NCBI GenBank assembly: GCA_034436375.1
Contig: DAOTVS010000043.1
Coordinates: 1 to 5,324, forward strand
DNA length: 5,324 nucleotides
Direction of reading: 5' to 3'
Source of the DNA: DAOTVS01 sp034436375
GTDB taxonomy: Bacteria; Chloroflexota; Anaerolineae; SpSt-313
Shown here: in pieces, positions 5,042 to 5,324 of the stretch
How positions within the stretch are numbered: position 1 is the first letter of the stretch
Layout: each line of letters begins with the position of its first letter
Program-made: the position numbers and the translations under genes
The notes under the pieces: model-generated
Seen by the model: the letters and a program-made list of their open reading frames with translations, nothing else
Told to the model about the DNA's origin: nothing
Database searches by the model: none

Positions 5042-5324
5042 TTACGGGCGCACACGAAACTCTTGTGCCCTCTCGGTCCCTGCGGTCCAGGGGCCGCCCT
5101 GAGGCCAGTGGGCGCGATACACCCGTCCCTCCGCAAGTGCGAGCAACACGGGCTGCAGGAAAGGCTTGATCACGGCCAGCGCCTCCGGAAGCGTGGCAGG
5201 GAACTGGAGGCTGCTGCGCCGCATAAAGGCAGCCCACTGCACGCGTTTTCCCTCATTCACAAAGCCTTCCTCGAAAGCCACTACGTCGGGCGAGAGCGCG
5301 ACACTGCGCCGGGAGAAGGTCGCC
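5042..5324 (-). CDS. AbiEii/AbiGii-type nucleotidyltransferase toxin, C-terminal part (5' end outside window)
   Basis: The minus strand is open from the right edge to a TAA at 5042-5044, giving 93 C-terminal residues. The stretch from ATFSRRSVALSPDV through KRVQWAAFMRR (visible residues 26-36), then PEALAVIKPFLQPVL (46-60) and WPQGGPW (73-79), matches the typical C-terminal region of AbiEii/AbiGii nucleotidyltransferase-like toxins as I know them. In that family the pattern is K-x-x-Q-W-x-A-F-x-R-R, then F-L-x-P-V-L and a final W-P-x-G-G-P-W. The catalytic nucleotidyltransferase core is upstream and not visible. Fourteen further residues follow the GGPW motif, a short tail. In the family, AbiEii is the toxin of a type IV toxin-antitoxin pair with AbiEi, acting in phage abortive infection. 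The partner would lie to the right, outside this window. The gene converges on the Ig/PD40 gene with a 42-nt gap. A GTG at 5281 in this frame is an internal valine, not a start. Confidence 0.75.
   Translation of the reverse strand, partial: ATFSRRSVALSPDVVAFEEGFVNEGKRVQWAAFMRRSSLQFPATLPEALAVIKPFLQPVLLALAEGRVYRAHWPQGGPWTAGTERAQEFRVRP

Noticed and set aside
5031..5237. Alternative minus-strand frame over the toxin fragment
   Set aside because: The neighbouring minus frame ending at 5042 carries the recognisable QWAAFMRR and WPQGGPW motifs and continues to the window edge; this one shows nothing.

Overview
This is a GC-rich bacterial window that is dense in genes and has short intergenic gaps. 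The style of the genes fits a Chloroflexota-type bacterium (Anaerolineae or a relative). These are a TetR/BcrA-type ABC operon, a membrane-anchored Ig-plus-PD40 propeller protein and an AbiEii-type toxin with a W-P-x-G-G-P-W tail. This is an impression from protein style only; no rRNA or other phylogenetic marker is present.

Positions 1-1989 (+) hold one compact operon. It contains the C-terminal end of a TetR-family regulator, then an ABC transporter ATPase of the BcrA/CcmA type, then a six-helix ABC-2 permease. The stop and start codons overlap at both junctions (4 nt and 8 nt), so the three genes are probably co-transcribed and translationally coupled. The likely product is a self-regulated exporter of unknown substrate, such as a drug, peptide or lipid.

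Positions 1990-2452 contain no convincing gene. A near-consensus sigma70-type promoter lies just after the permease stop. It is followed by about 420 nt with several small hairpins, which could be a long leader or a small RNA. Positions 2453-3304 (+) encode a 283-residue protein with a C-terminal zinc-supported HNH nuclease-like domain. Its N-terminal domain I do not firmly recognise, though it has the look of a PUA/EVE/ASCH-type reader fold. A modification-dependent restriction enzyme is a reasonable hypothesis. Its gene is followed by a striking 22-bp perfect hairpin built from nested tandem repeats (3347-3397).

Positions 3485-4999 (+) hold a clear promoter and a gene for a membrane-anchored, extracytoplasmic protein. 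It has one Ig-like (Big_5/SbsA-type) domain and six PD40/TolB-type beta-propeller repeats. Converging on it from the right edge is the C-terminal end of an AbiEii/AbiGii-type nucleotidyltransferase toxin (5042-5324, minus strand). The HNH gene and the AbiEii-type gene together suggest, but do not prove, that the right half lies in or near an accessory defence region.

No CRISPR array, tRNA, rRNA or insertion sequence was seen. I did not find strong evidence for a wholly new system. The HNH fusion protein and the two non-coding structures are the parts most worth a second look.
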